Positions 27,508 through 36,252 of a DNA stretch of 64,000 bases are shown one piece after another (position 1 is the first letter of the stretch; each line of letters starts with the position of its first letter). The notes below the pieces were generated by a model. That model made no database searches and had not been told where the DNA came from. It saw nothing but the letters and a program-made list of their open reading frames with translations. The position numbers and the translations under genes were made by a program. Source of the stretch: Herbaspirillum huttiense (lineage in GTDB: Bacteria; Pseudomonadota; Gammaproteobacteria; Burkholderiales; Burkholderiaceae_D); the NCBI RefSeq assembly GCF_004367745.1, contig NZ_CP037993.1:2232001-2296000 (forward strand), read 5' to 3'.

Positions 27508-29151
27508 ATGACTGCCCAGACCCTGCGCCCCATGCGTCAACAGCCATTCTCCGGCCTGCCCTGGCTGGTGGTGGCGGCGGGCCTGGCGGCCATGTACGTC
27601 CCCAGTTTCATTGACCTGTTCCATGGCGTGTGGGGCACCGAGCGCAACGCGCACGGCCCGATCGTGCTGGCCGTCGCGTGTTGCTATCTGTTCGTGCGGG
27701 TGCGCCAGCTGCATCAGGACGGGCTCATCGAGCGCCGTCCGGCACCCATCGCCGGCATGGTGTTCCTGTTGCTGGGCTTGCTGTGTTTCGTGCTGGGCCG
27801 CTCGCAGACCGTGCTTTTCATGGAAGCGGGATCGCTGATCCCGATCCTGATCGGCATCGTGTTGCTGCAGTTCGGGATCCGCACCTGCCGCCGCCTGTGG
27901 TTTGCCTTTTTCTTCATGTTGTTCATGGTGCCGCTACCGGCCTCGGTGGTGGACCTGCTCACCCAGCCGCTCAAGATCGGCGTCTCCTACGCCTCCGAAC
28001 TGATCCTGCGTCAGTTCGGTTACCCGATCGCGCGCAGCGGCGTGATTCTCTACATCGGCCCCTACCAGTTGCTGGTCGCCGATGCCTGCGCCGGGCTGAA
28101 CTCGCTGTTCACCCTGGAAGCGCTCGGCTTGCTGTACATGAATCTGGTGCGTCACCAGTCGCTGTTCCGCAATCTGGTGCTGGCGGTCCTGATCGTTCCG
28201 ATTTCCTTTACGGCCAATACGGTGCGCGTCATGGTGCTGGCCCTGATCACCTATTACCTCGGCGATGCCGCCGGCCAGGGCTTCCTGCACGGGTTCGCCG
28301 GGATGCTGCTGTTCTTCGTGGCACTGGGCCTGATCATCGCGCTGGATGGCCTCTTGCGCTGGATTGCCGTGCGCCATGCGGCCTGGCGCGGGCTGCCCGC
28401 GCCCGAGGCCGTGCCGCGCCAGCGTGCCGCTGCGGCCGCGCAGGACACCACGAAGTTTTCCATGAACCTGCGGCTCTCCATTGCCGTGGTGATCGCCATG
28501 GTGGTCTCGGTGGGCCTGGTGCAATTGCTGGTGCCGCGTGAGGTCAACGTGGTCAAGAAGGGCAACTTTGCCACGGTCATTCCCACCCAGTTCGGGCAGT
28601 GGAAGGAAGTGCCTTCGCCGTTCCTGCAAGTCAACGTAGGTCTGGAGGACGGGACCGATCGCAGCACCGACCAGCCCTACGACGACGTGCTCGGACGCAC
28701 CTACGTCAACAGCCAGGGACAGATGGTCATGCTGGCGCTGGCCTACGCCAAGGAGCAGACCCAGGACGTGAAGATCCACCTGCCCGAAGTTTGTTATGTG
28801 GCACAAGGATTCGTGTTGAGCGGCAAGGAGCGGGTGGCCATTCCGGTACGGGCAGGTAGCCAGCCCGTCATGGGCTCGCGCTTCGTTGCATCCCGCCAGA
28901 ACCGGGTCGAGGCGGTCACCTACTGGGTGCGCATCGGCGATGGATTCCCCAATGGCGGCCTGGCCGCACGACTGAAGATATTTGAAGACGGCATGGCCGG
29001 CCGGATCTCCGATGGCATCCTGGTGCGTGCCTCCACCCTGGTGCAAGAGGGAGCATCGCAGGCCGACGAGTTCGCCTTGCAACAGCGTTTCCTGGAAGAC
29101 CTGCAGTCAGCCGTGGGTGTGGCCAACCCCGGCCTGTTGGTGCCGGCGTGA
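27508..29151 (+). CDS. xrtB: Exosortase B fused to an EpsI domain
   Basis: A transpeptidase-like membrane protease that recognises PEP-CTERM signals. Residues ~15-310 form a polytopic exosortase with the proposed catalytic triad Cys194 ([11 protein letters not shown]), Arg240 ([11 protein letters not shown]) and His261 ([10 protein letters not shown]). After another TM segment (~325-345), residues ~350-545 match the EpsI/DUF3485 domain, often a separate gene next to exosortases. The fusion makes 547 residues. It lies inside the EPS operon, consistent with the known linkage of exosortases and EPS. Likely substrates here are the proteins at 18336-19418 and 43022-43579. Confidence 0.92.
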   Translation: MTAQTLRPMRQQPFSGLPWLVVAAGLAAMYVPSFIDLFHGVWGTERNAHGPIVLAVACCYLFVRVRQLHQDGLIERRPAPIAGMVFLLLGLLCFVLGRSQTVLFMEAGSLIPILIGIVLLQFGIRTCRRLWFAFFFMLFMVPLPASVVDLLTQPLKIGVSYASELILRQFGYPIARSGVILYIGPYQLLVADACAGLNSLFTLEALGLLYMNLVRHQSLFRNLVLAVLIVPISFTANTVRVMVLALITYYLGDAAGQGFLHGFAGMLLFFVALGLIIALDGLLRWIAVRHAAWRGLPAPEAVPRQRAAAAAQDTTKFSMNLRLSIAVVIAMVVSVGLVQLLVPREVNVVKKGNFATVIPTQFGQWKEVPSPFLQVNVGLEDGTDRSTDQPYDDVLGRTYVNSQGQMVMLALAYAKEQTQDVKIHLPEVCYVAQGFVLSGKERVAIPVRAGSQPVMGSRFVASRQNRVEAVTYWVRIGDGFPNGGLAARLKIFEDGMAGRISDGILVRASTLVQEGASQADEFALQQRFLEDLQSAVGVANPGLLVPA

Positions 29152-29230
29152 GCGCCTGGGTGATGACCGGCGTGGAATGTTCAGCAGTCGCGCAACGGGC
29201 ATGCTGCGGCTTGCAGCGAAGGACAATGAA

Positions 29231-30649
29231 ATGAGAAAAATCAATCTGGACTTGACCCAGCTGCTCATCCTGGCAGCAGGCGTCATGGTGGCTGTGCTGG
29301 TCGGCATGGTGCTGCCTGTGGCGGCAACCTTGCTGGGCGACAGCGTCGGACGTCTGGCGGCAGTGCCGGCGCTGTTCCTGCTGGGAGCCATCTTCGTCTT
29401 CAACAAGCGCTTGCTGCTGTTGCTGATTCTGCTGCTGCGCGCCTCTGGCGACGTCGTGCTGGAGTCGACACGGCTGGGCGCAGCTGGCAGTGGTGGTGCT
29501 GGCCTCGGTGGGGCCATCAATGCCTTGATCATTCTGATCGCGCTGCTGTTCTTTATCGAAAAGCCACGACTATTGCCGCGTAAGGCTGCGGTGGCCTGGT
29601 TGATTTTTTTGGCCTGGGAGGCGGTGTGTGTGGTGGTCTCGCCCAATGCGGCTGCCGGCTTGAAGACGGCCCTCTCATTGTGCTCATGCTTTGCCGTGTT
29701 CGTCTGCGCTTTTTATGTCGTGCGCACTGAAGATGACTTCCGCTTCATGGTGCGCATTATGATCGGCTCTTCGATCATTCCCGCGATCTACGGTCTGGTC
29801 AGCGTGGTAATGGCCGGTGGAGTGTCCGGCGGCTTCCGTCTCCAGAGTACTTTTACCCACCCGAACATTCTGGCGTTCTACCTGACCCTGATCATCTCGC
29901 TGGGTCTGTATGTCCTGAAAAGCCCGACCTTCAAGCTGAGTCAGTTGCAACGCTTTGCCTTCACGGGCTACCTGGGCGTGCTGATGGTCTTGTTGCTGCT
30001 GACCCAGACACGCAGTGCCTGGGCGGCGGTTTTGGTGCTGTTCGTTCTGTACGGGCTCTTTTTCGAGCGTCGATATCTGATCTACCTGCTGGTGTTGTGC
30101 TGCCTGTCTCTGCTGATACCCAGCGTCCAGCAACGGCTCTTGGATCTGGACGGGGGCGGCACCGTGGTTGGCACCTACGCAAAGCTCAATTCATTTGCCT
30201 GGCGAGTGCTGCTGTGGGAGAGTGCCCTGAATTGGATGTCGTCCAGCCGGTATCTGACCGGGTATGGTGTCGAGGCGTTCGGTTACTACGTCAAAGTTTT
30301 TTTTCCGTTGTCTGGAAACATCGAATGGATGGCGCACAACGTGTACGTGCAGCTCTTCTTCGATACCGGGGTGATTGGACTTGTCACCTACCTGGCATTG
30401 TTCTATCAAGCTTTCAGGGCGCTACTCCTGCTCTATCCTAAAGACCGTCTGGGCGGGGGGATTCTAATGTGCGCCCTTGTCGAGTACCTGGTGGTGTCAG
30501 CCTCGGACAATATGCTCAGCTACCTTGCATTCAATTGGTATTTCTGGATGGCAATGGGGATGGGCTGGTCTCTTCATCTGCATGGCAAGGCGGCAGGAAA
30601 AGAGAAAGCAGTTCAAGCTGTGCGTGTTTCGGTGGCATCGGGCGCATAG
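29231..30649 (+). CDS. O-antigen ligase/polymerase-like membrane protein (Wzy_C)
   Basis: A 472-residue protein with about eleven to twelve membrane segments. A Wzy_C-type periplasmic loop region carries THPNILAFYL, LTQTRSAWAAVL and the late H-containing motif EWMAHNVYVQLFFDTGVIGL. It should polymerise or ligate undecaprenyl-linked EPS repeats. The ATG at 29231 has GAAGGA upstream; the longer in-frame ORF overlaps xrtB and is not used. It closes the forward run of eps genes; no T-rich terminator follows. Confidence 0.85.
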   Translation: MRKINLDLTQLLILAAGVMVAVLVGMVLPVAATLLGDSVGRLAAVPALFLLGAIFVFNKRLLLLLILLLRASGDVVLESTRLGAAGSGGAGLGGAINALIILIALLFFIEKPRLLPRKAAVAWLIFLAWEAVCVVVSPNAAAGLKTALSLCSCFAVFVCAFYVVRTEDDFRFMVRIMIGSSIIPAIYGLVSVVMAGGVSGGFRLQSTFTHPNILAFYLTLIISLGLYVLKSPTFKLSQLQRFAFTGYLGVLMVLLLLTQTRSAWAAVLVLFVLYGLFFERRYLIYLLVLCCLSLLIPSVQQRLLDLDGGGTVVGTYAKLNSFAWRVLLWESALNWMSSSRYLTGYGVEAFGYYVKVFFPLSGNIEWMAHNVYVQLFFDTGVIGLVTYLALFYQAFRALLLLYPKDRLGGGILMCALVEYLVVSASDNMLSYLAFNWYFWMAMGMGWSLHLHGKAAGKEKAVQAVRVSVASGA

Positions 30650-30661
30650 GTAGTCAGTGTT

Positions 30662-30693
30662 GGTGAGCTGTACTCCTGCGCGTACAGCTCACC
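30662..30693. terminator. Perfect 12-bp hairpin between convergent genes
   Basis: GGTGAGCTGTAC pairs perfectly with GTACAGCTCACC around an 8-nt loop, between two convergent stops. There is no T-run on either side, so it may block read-through or stabilise 3' ends instead of terminating by the classic route. Confidence 0.55.
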
Positions 30694-30709
30694 GTGGTGG
30701 ACTAGGTCA

Positions 30710-32119
30710 TCAATCTGCTTTGATCAACTCGGCACCGACCGTGGACGACGCCCCTCCGCTTTGCGCATAAATTGTTAGTTGCGGGCTGTTGGCATTCCAG
30801 ACGAAGGTGGTGCTCTGGCCATTGGCCAGGTAACCGGAGTCGGTGACCACCTTGCCGACCAGCGTGTCATAGACGCTCAAGCGCAGTTTGCCTCCGCCAG
30901 TGGTACGCGCCGTCAGTTTGTACTTGGCACCCATGACTGGCTTGGCCCAGTCGACCGGTTGCATGCCGCGATTGGAGTAATTGACGGCAATCGTGGAAGC
31001 ACTGGCACCGGAGATCACCACCGATTGCTGCCACGAGTCGAAGGCGGCCTTGCCGCTGCCGGCTTGCAAGGTCCACGCACCGCGCATGGAAAGCAGGTTG
31101 AGGTTCTGGTTGGGCGTGAAGGCCTTGCCGTTGCCATCGATCCAGCCACTGGCCCCGGTCACGCGGCGCAGGGCGGCTCGGATGGTTTGCAGTTCGTTGG
31201 AAACGGTGGCATTCCATCCGCCCGGAGAAGGATTGGCGCTCGATCCGATTTCGGCAAAGATGGCAAATGGCGTGCCGTCGTTGGCGTCGACAACGTAGGC
31301 ACCGTAGCGCTTGAGCGTTTCAGCGATGCGGCGTACCTCTTCGTTGGTCAGCTTGGACGTATCAAAGGAGGGGGGCAGCATCATCAGCGCGCCTTCCGGG
31401 AAAGGTCCGCTGTTGCGCTTGGCTGCATTGACGTCGGCCGAGGTGGCCGGGAAAACGTAGGTGGGCTTGGCGCTCAGGCCATTGAAGGTCATCGTCATGG
31501 CCAGCGCGTGCGGATAGTACTCCGGTTTGGCGGCAGCTTCGTGGATGCGGATCAGCCCGGCCGAAGCCGGAACGCCTGCGGCGCGTGCACCCTGGTAGTA
31601 ATGCGCGGGATCAGGCCAGCCGGTGCCGTTCATCCTGGTCCACCCATAAAGCCTTGCGGTCCATTTGCCGTCCTGCTGTTTCAGGCCCCAGAAGGAATGG
31701 ATGATGCCGGTGGAAGGGTCTGCAATATCCGCGTGGCCGTCAGTACCCGGACCAGGCTTGGTCGCTGCTGGCCAATGCGGAATGGTGATGTCGCGGAAGA
31801 CCTCTTCGTCAGCGATCTTGAGGCTGTTGCTGCCGGTCGGCCCGGTCACGGTTACCGCCGGATCACTCGGACTGGCCAGGAACACGCCGGTCGAGTAATC
31901 GCCGTTGGTGATCAGCGGCGAATAGGTCGAGGTAGGGATGACGTCGTTGGAAAAAGTGGGATTGACCGGCCGGCTGTTCCACAGTGAATCCGCAGCGAAG
32001 GGTTTGAGGTAGCTGCCCCATTCCTGAGCCCAGACCGGTGCACTGGCCAGGGCTGTGCATCCAAGCGCCAGGCATAACTGGGCTTGGCGTAGCTTGCTGA
32101 ATTTTCGTTGCATGAGCAT
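30710..32119 (-). CDS. Secreted protein of unknown function within the EPS cluster
   Basis: A 469-residue protein with a signal peptide ending APVWAQ. The main part (~33-330) starts with FAADSLWNSRPV and contains SAGLIRIHEA, PHALAMTMTF, EGALMMLPPSFD and TLKRYGAYVVDANDG. These features recall an unnamed family of secreted bacterial proteins with a conserved His-containing 'HAL' segment. The last ~115 residues look like a carbohydrate-binding-like beta-sandwich (inference). It is the only minus-strand gene between the Wzy-like and GT2 genes. An EPS-modifying or degrading role is plausible but unproven. A TTGTGCGTCAG element lies 55 bp upstream. Confidence 0.75.
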   Translation of the reverse strand: MLMQRKFSKLRQAQLCLALGCTALASAPVWAQEWGSYLKPFAADSLWNSRPVNPTFSNDVIPTSTYSPLITNGDYSTGVFLASPSDPAVTVTGPTGSNSLKIADEEVFRDITIPHWPAATKPGPGTDGHADIADPSTGIIHSFWGLKQQDGKWTARLYGWTRMNGTGWPDPAHYYQGARAAGVPASAGLIRIHEAAAKPEYYPHALAMTMTFNGLSAKPTYVFPATSADVNAAKRNSGPFPEGALMMLPPSFDTSKLTNEEVRRIAETLKRYGAYVVDANDGTPFAIFAEIGSSANPSPGGWNATVSNELQTIRAALRRVTGASGWIDGNGKAFTPNQNLNLLSMRGAWTLQAGSGKAAFDSWQQSVVISGASASTIAVNYSNRGMQPVDWAKPVMGAKYKLTARTTGGGKLRLSVYDTLVGKVVTDSGYLANGQSTTFVWNANSPQLTIYAQSGGASSTVGAELIKAD

Positions 32120-32624
32120 TTCCTATGAAGTAGTGGTGGTGCCGCAGGGCAAGATGCTGCCTTGGGAATCAGTCTGACGCACAAAGCGCTCAACGGTTCG
32201 GTGCCCCTGAAAAGTATAGCGAGCCTGCCGCTGTTCATGGCGTAAAAAAAGCTGACAGGCCAGGTTCAGTTGAATGCGAACTTTTCATTTGATGGGCTCT
32301 CGAAGCGCAGCAACAAAATGTGTGCAAGTGCAGCAAATTTGTGGGGCGGATGCCGCATAATGTGAAAGATAAGGTGAGCTCTCCCTCTTGATGAGACTGG
32401 ATTGGTGTGATGTGGAAATGCACATTTTGACTGGTTCATTGGCTGCCGGTTGCGTGCCGCACCCCAGGCTCATCAGGAGCGCGCAGCAGCAAGGCCAGTG
32501 GCTTGGGCTGCGTCTGGAAATGCGAGCCGCTTGGCTTTGGCAAGGCCTTCGTGCAGGGGCCGGCGGCGGGCCAGTGGCGCACGGCGCAAGAAGGATTTTG
32601 AATCGGACGAGACGGAAAGAGACG
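32120..32624. other. Divergent intergenic region in the EPS cluster
   Basis: This 505-bp stretch between the secreted-protein gene and the GT2 gene has no supported gene. The minus-strand side holds TTGTGCGTCAG (complement of 32174-32184). An in-frame extension of the GT2 frame back to 32388 has no homologous look and no Shine-Dalgarno. Promoters for both directions should lie here. Confidence 0.45.
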
Positions 32625-33815
32625 ATGTTGATAGGACTATTGCAAACGATACTGCTGCTGTTCCTGGTGCTGCTGGCCATTCCGGTGACGGTGTTGCTGG
32701 TGCAGGTGCTGGCGGCGCGGTTCGCGCGCCCCCGGTCGACGGTGCTGAGTCCGCTGCGTCCGCGCATCGCGGTGCTGGTGCCGGCCCACAATGAGGCGGG
32801 CGGGATTGCCGAGGTCATCGCCGGCATCCGTGCCCAGCTGGCGCAGGGTGACCGTGTGCTGGTGGTGGCGGACAACTGCTCCGATGACACTGCAGCCATC
32901 GCGCGCGCAGCCGGTGCCGAGGTCACGGAGCGTTTTCACGATGTCTTGCGCGGCAAGGGCTATGCGCTGGACCACGGTATCCGGCAGCTGTCGCAGGATC
33001 CGCCCGACGTGGTGATCATCGTGGATGCCGACTGCTTCCTGGGTCCTGATGCGCTGGATACGGTCAGCCGCGCCGCGGTGCAGTCGGGCCGTCCGGTGCA
33101 GGCTTTGTACCTGATGCATGTGCCGCAGGAATCCGGCCCGATGCGCAAGATCGCCGAGTTTGCGTGGGTGGTGAAGAATCATGTGCGGCCCCTGGGTTTC
33201 CAGCGCCTCGGCCAACCCTGCCAGCTGATGGGCACCGGGATGGCATTTGGCTGGCAGCAGATCGGACGGGTCGATCTGGCCACCGGTCACATCGTCGAAG
33301 ACATGAAGCTGGGTGTCGACCTGGCCACCGTGGGACAGCCGCCGCTGTTCTGTCCGGACGCGCTGGTCTATAGCTACTTCCCGGTCAGCGAAAGCGGTGT
33401 CAGCACCCAGCGCACACGCTGGGAGCACGGCCACCTGAGCGTGATCCAGACCTATGTGCCCAAGCTGCTGCGACAGTCGCTGCGCCTGCGCAATGGAGCC
33501 CTGGCGGCGCTGGCGCTGGATCTGAGCGTACCGCCGCTGGCCTTGCTGGTCATGCTCACCGGCGTGGCGTGGCTGCTGGCCTTGCTGGCCGCGCTGCTCC
33601 TGGGCGGTACGGCGGCCCTTGGGCTGGCCAGCCTGATGCTGGCCGCGCTGGTGTCGTCGGTGCTGCTGGCCTGGTCCGGGTTTGCGCGCGATGTGATCAA
33701 TCTGCGCCAGTTGATCAGTGCCGTGGGCTATGTGGCACGCAAGGTGCCGTTGTATGTGAAGTTTTTTTTCAATCGTCAGGTAGAGTGGGTGAGGTCCAAA
33801 CGTGACTCTGAATGA
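32625..33815 (+). CDS. Family 2 glycosyltransferase, membrane-bound
   Basis: A 396-residue inverting GT-A enzyme. There is an N-terminal TM segment, then the nucleotide-sugar-binding core with [25 protein letters not shown], the metal-binding VDADC, GTGMAFGW and EDMKLGVDLA, then a QRTRWEHGH-type product-site motif (QxxRW). Two to three C-terminal TM segments (~300-360) follow. QxxRW and the TM segments resemble processive polysaccharide synthases, though the family also includes single-sugar transferases. The ATG at 32625 has GGAAAGAG upstream. The last 14 bp overlap the next gene. Confidence 0.9.
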   Translation: MLIGLLQTILLLFLVLLAIPVTVLLVQVLAARFARPRSTVLSPLRPRIAVLVPAHNEAGGIAEVIAGIRAQLAQGDRVLVVADNCSDDTAAIARAAGAEVTERFHDVLRGKGYALDHGIRQLSQDPPDVVIIVDADCFLGPDALDTVSRAAVQSGRPVQALYLMHVPQESGPMRKIAEFAWVVKNHVRPLGFQRLGQPCQLMGTGMAFGWQQIGRVDLATGHIVEDMKLGVDLATVGQPPLFCPDALVYSYFPVSESGVSTQRTRWEHGHLSVIQTYVPKLLRQSLRLRNGALAALALDLSVPPLALLVMLTGVAWLLALLAALLLGGTAALGLASLMLAALVSSVLLAWSGFARDVINLRQLISAVGYVARKVPLYVKFFFNRQVEWVRSKRDSE

Positions 33816-34986
33816 GCCTATTGCAGTGGCGTCCGCGCCAGTGGCTGCGCAGCCCGGCGCAGTGATCGATCCGGGGCCGGATTTCTCGCGCGAGGTGTAT
33901 TGCATCCTCGGTTTGCCGTTCGACCTGGTCGATGTGCAGCAAGCCTGCGCGCGCATGCATCTGGCCAGCAAGGAACGCCGCCGCTGCTTCTTGTCCACGC
34001 CTAATCTGAACTTCGTGATTGCCTGCCTGCAGGACTCGCAGTTCCGTGAAACCGTTCTCCAGAGTAACCTGTCGGTGATCGACGGTATGCCGATCGTATG
34101 GATTGCCCGTGCGCTGAGGTTGCCTTTCGTCGAGCGCGTCCCTGGTTCGACGTTGTTCGATACCTTGCGCAGCACGGCGGGCGTGAACGGCGTCGATCCC
34201 ATGCGCGTCTATTTTTTTGGTGGCTTGCCTGGAGTGGCGCAGCTGGCATCCGAGAAGATCCAAGCCGACCAGAGTGGCATGCAGGCCGCCGGTTACGAAA
34301 CGCCAGGATTTTGTAGTGTTGAGGAAATGAGTAGTCTGGAGACTATGACCCGAATCAACCAGAGCGGGGCCGATTTTCTCGTGGCCGCTCTTTCGGCAAG
34401 GAAGGGCCAGGCATGGCTGCTGCGCAACCGTGACGCCCTGCAGGTGCCACTGATGGCCCATCTGGGGGCGGTGATCAATTTTGTTGCTGGAACAGTCTCA
34501 CGGGCACCAATATGGGTGCAAAAAATGGGGTTGGAGTGGGCTTGGCGCATCAAGGAAGAGCCCGCACTATGGCGTCGCTACTGGAACGATGGTCTTACGC
34601 TCTTCAAACTTCTGGTGACCAATGTGATCCCGGCTGCGTTAGCAGCCCGTCGCTCGGTACCAAGCGTGGCCGAATTTGATTCTGCCTGCATGGAAATGCG
34701 CTCGGCGAAAGGGAGTTGCCAGCTGCTTTTGGCCGGTAGCATTGGTGAACCTAATATCCAGCGCTGGCGCGCTTTGCTCGCAAAGACCGCAGAATGTCAG
34801 GATCCGCTCGTCTTGGACTGTGCCGAGCTTGCTTTCATCGATAGCGCTGCGATGGGTTCGCTGATGCTGCTGTACGCAGACTGCATGGCAGAAAAGCGGC
34901 CCTGGGCAATCCTCAATCCGTCGAAGTCGCTGCGGCGGCAATTCGAGCTGATGTGCGCACAGTATTTGCTTGAGCCCTTGCCGTGA
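33802..34986 (+). CDS. WecG/TagA/CpsF glycosyltransferase fused to a STAS-like domain
   Basis: A 394-residue protein. Residues ~35-270 are a GT26 (WecG/TagA/CpsF) domain, with LSTPNLNFVIAC, VIDGMPIVWIAR, RVPGSTLF, MRVYFFGGLPGVAQLA and the C-terminal GLEWAWRIKEEPALWRRYW. After a hydrophobic linker, residues ~300-394 match a STAS/anti-sigma-antagonist fold (LLLAGSIGEPN, LVLDCAELAFIDSAAMGSLMLLY), including Ser at the usual phosphorylation turn. The frame is continuous, so this is a real fusion. The GT adds a ManNAc- or Glc-type residue to a lipid-linked sugar; the STAS tail may regulate or dock it. It overlaps the GT2 gene by 14 bp. Confidence 0.85.
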   Translation: MTLNEPIAVASAPVAAQPGAVIDPGPDFSREVYCILGLPFDLVDVQQACARMHLASKERRRCFLSTPNLNFVIACLQDSQFRETVLQSNLSVIDGMPIVWIARALRLPFVERVPGSTLFDTLRSTAGVNGVDPMRVYFFGGLPGVAQLASEKIQADQSGMQAAGYETPGFCSVEEMSSLETMTRINQSGADFLVAALSARKGQAWLLRNRDALQVPLMAHLGAVINFVAGTVSRAPIWVQKMGLEWAWRIKEEPALWRRYWNDGLTLFKLLVTNVIPAALAARRSVPSVAEFDSACMEMRSAKGSCQLLLAGSIGEPNIQRWRALLAKTAECQDPLVLDCAELAFIDSAAMGSLMLLYADCMAEKRPWAILNPSKSLRRQFELMCAQYLLEPLP

Positions 34987-35109
34987 TGCCGTCCCCCTGT
35001 ACTTATTCCTTCCCAGGGCAGAGGGACTGTGGCATGAGGAATCTTCCTGCCACGACCTGTCTCGGGCACCCGTTTTTCGATTCAACTCCATAAAGCAAGA
35101 AAGGCAAAC

Positions 35110-36252
35110 ATGAAAGCGATGATTCTCGCAGCGGGCAAGGGGACCCGCGTTCGGCCGCTGACCTACGCGCTGCCCAAACCGATGATTCCCATTCTGGGCA
35201 AGCCCGTGATGGAGTATCTGATCGAGCACCTGGTGAAATTCGGCATCCAGGACATCATGGTCAACGTCAGCTACCTGCATGACCGCATCGAGAATTATTT
35301 TGGCGAAGGCCAGCGTTTCGGCGCGCGCATCGGCTATTCCTTCGAAGGCTATGTGGATGACGACGGCCAGGTCTTCCCGGATCCCATCGGTTCCGCCGGT
35401 GGCATGAAGAAGATTCAGGAGTTCGGCGGCTTCTTTGACGAAACCACGCTGGTCATCTGCGGCGATGCGCTGATCGATCTGGACATCCATTCGGCCCTGT
35501 TCGAGCACCGCCGCAAGGGCGCGCTGGTCAGCGTGATCACCAAGGAGGTGCCGATGGAGCAGGTCTCCAGCTATGGCATCGTGGTAACCGAGCCCGACGG
35601 CAAGGTCAAGTCCTTCCAGGAAAAGCCGAAGCAGGAAGAAGCCCTGTCCAATCTGGCCAGCACCGGTATCTACATCATGGAGCCGGAAGCCCTGGAGCTC
35701 ATCCCCAAGGACAAGTTCTTCGACATCGGCTCCGACCTGTTCCCGCTGCTGGTGGAAAAGCAGTTGCCGTTCTATGCCCAGAAGCGCTTCTTCAACTGGA
35801 TCGACATCGGCAACGTCACCGATTTCTGGTCGGTGCTGCAGAGCGTGCTGAAGGGGGAAGTGGCGCAGATGTACGTGCCCGGTACCCAGATCCAGGAAGG
35901 TGTGTGGGTCGGACTCAACACCCGCATCGAGTGGGAAGGCACCACCATCGAAGGGCCGGTCTACATCGGAGCCGGTTCTCATATCGCCGCCGGCTCGACC
36001 ATCATCGGACCGGCCTGGATCGGCCATGGCAGCCATATCTGCGGCGGCGCGAAGGTCATTCGCAGCGTACTGTTCGAGTATACTCGCGTGGCCAGCGGCA
36101 CCACCTTTGAAGACAGCGTGGTCTATGGTGCCTATAGCGTCACCCACGATGGCGCAATGAAGCACACGTCCGATCAGCCGGACGAGCAGTGGAATGATGC
36201 ACGAGACCGTCGTCTCAAGCCACGAACCGCGCTGGAAAACAGGAGCGCCTAA
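35110..36252 (+). CDS. NDP-sugar pyrophosphorylase (nucleotidyltransferase with LbH tail)
   Basis: A 380-residue enzyme making a nucleotide sugar from NTP and sugar-1-phosphate. The N-terminal GT-A-like nucleotidyltransferase starts MILAAGKGTRVRPLTYALPK, with SAGGMKKI, CGDALIDLD and WIDIGNVTDFW. The C-terminal ~110 residues form a left-handed beta-helix (hexapeptides such as IEGPVYIGAGSHI, IIGPAWIGHGSHI). It resembles GDP-mannose or glucose-1-phosphate transferases; specificity cannot be fixed. Its stop overlaps the manC start by one base (TAATG), so they are coupled. Confidence 0.85.
   Translation: MKAMILAAGKGTRVRPLTYALPKPMIPILGKPVMEYLIEHLVKFGIQDIMVNVSYLHDRIENYFGEGQRFGARIGYSFEGYVDDDGQVFPDPIGSAGGMKKIQEFGGFFDETTLVICGDALIDLDIHSALFEHRRKGALVSVITKEVPMEQVSSYGIVVTEPDGKVKSFQEKPKQEEALSNLASTGIYIMEPEALELIPKDKFFDIGSDLFPLLVEKQLPFYAQKRFFNWIDIGNVTDFWSVLQSVLKGEVAQMYVPGTQIQEGVWVGLNTRIEWEGTTIEGPVYIGAGSHIAAGSTIIGPAWIGHGSHICGGAKVIRSVLFEYTRVASGTTFEDSVVYGAYSVTHDGAMKHTSDQPDEQWNDARDRRLKPRTALENRSA

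Noticed and set aside
30779-31987. Long rightward frame of 402 codons opposite the secreted-protein gene
   Set aside because: It is the antisense shadow of a gene with a clear signal peptide and protein-like sequence; the shadow has no homologous look or Shine-Dalgarno.
32440-32455. Sigma-54-like TGGCTGCCGGTTGC before the GT2 gene
   Set aside because: Same one-base spacing fault, and GC-rich context; judged chance.
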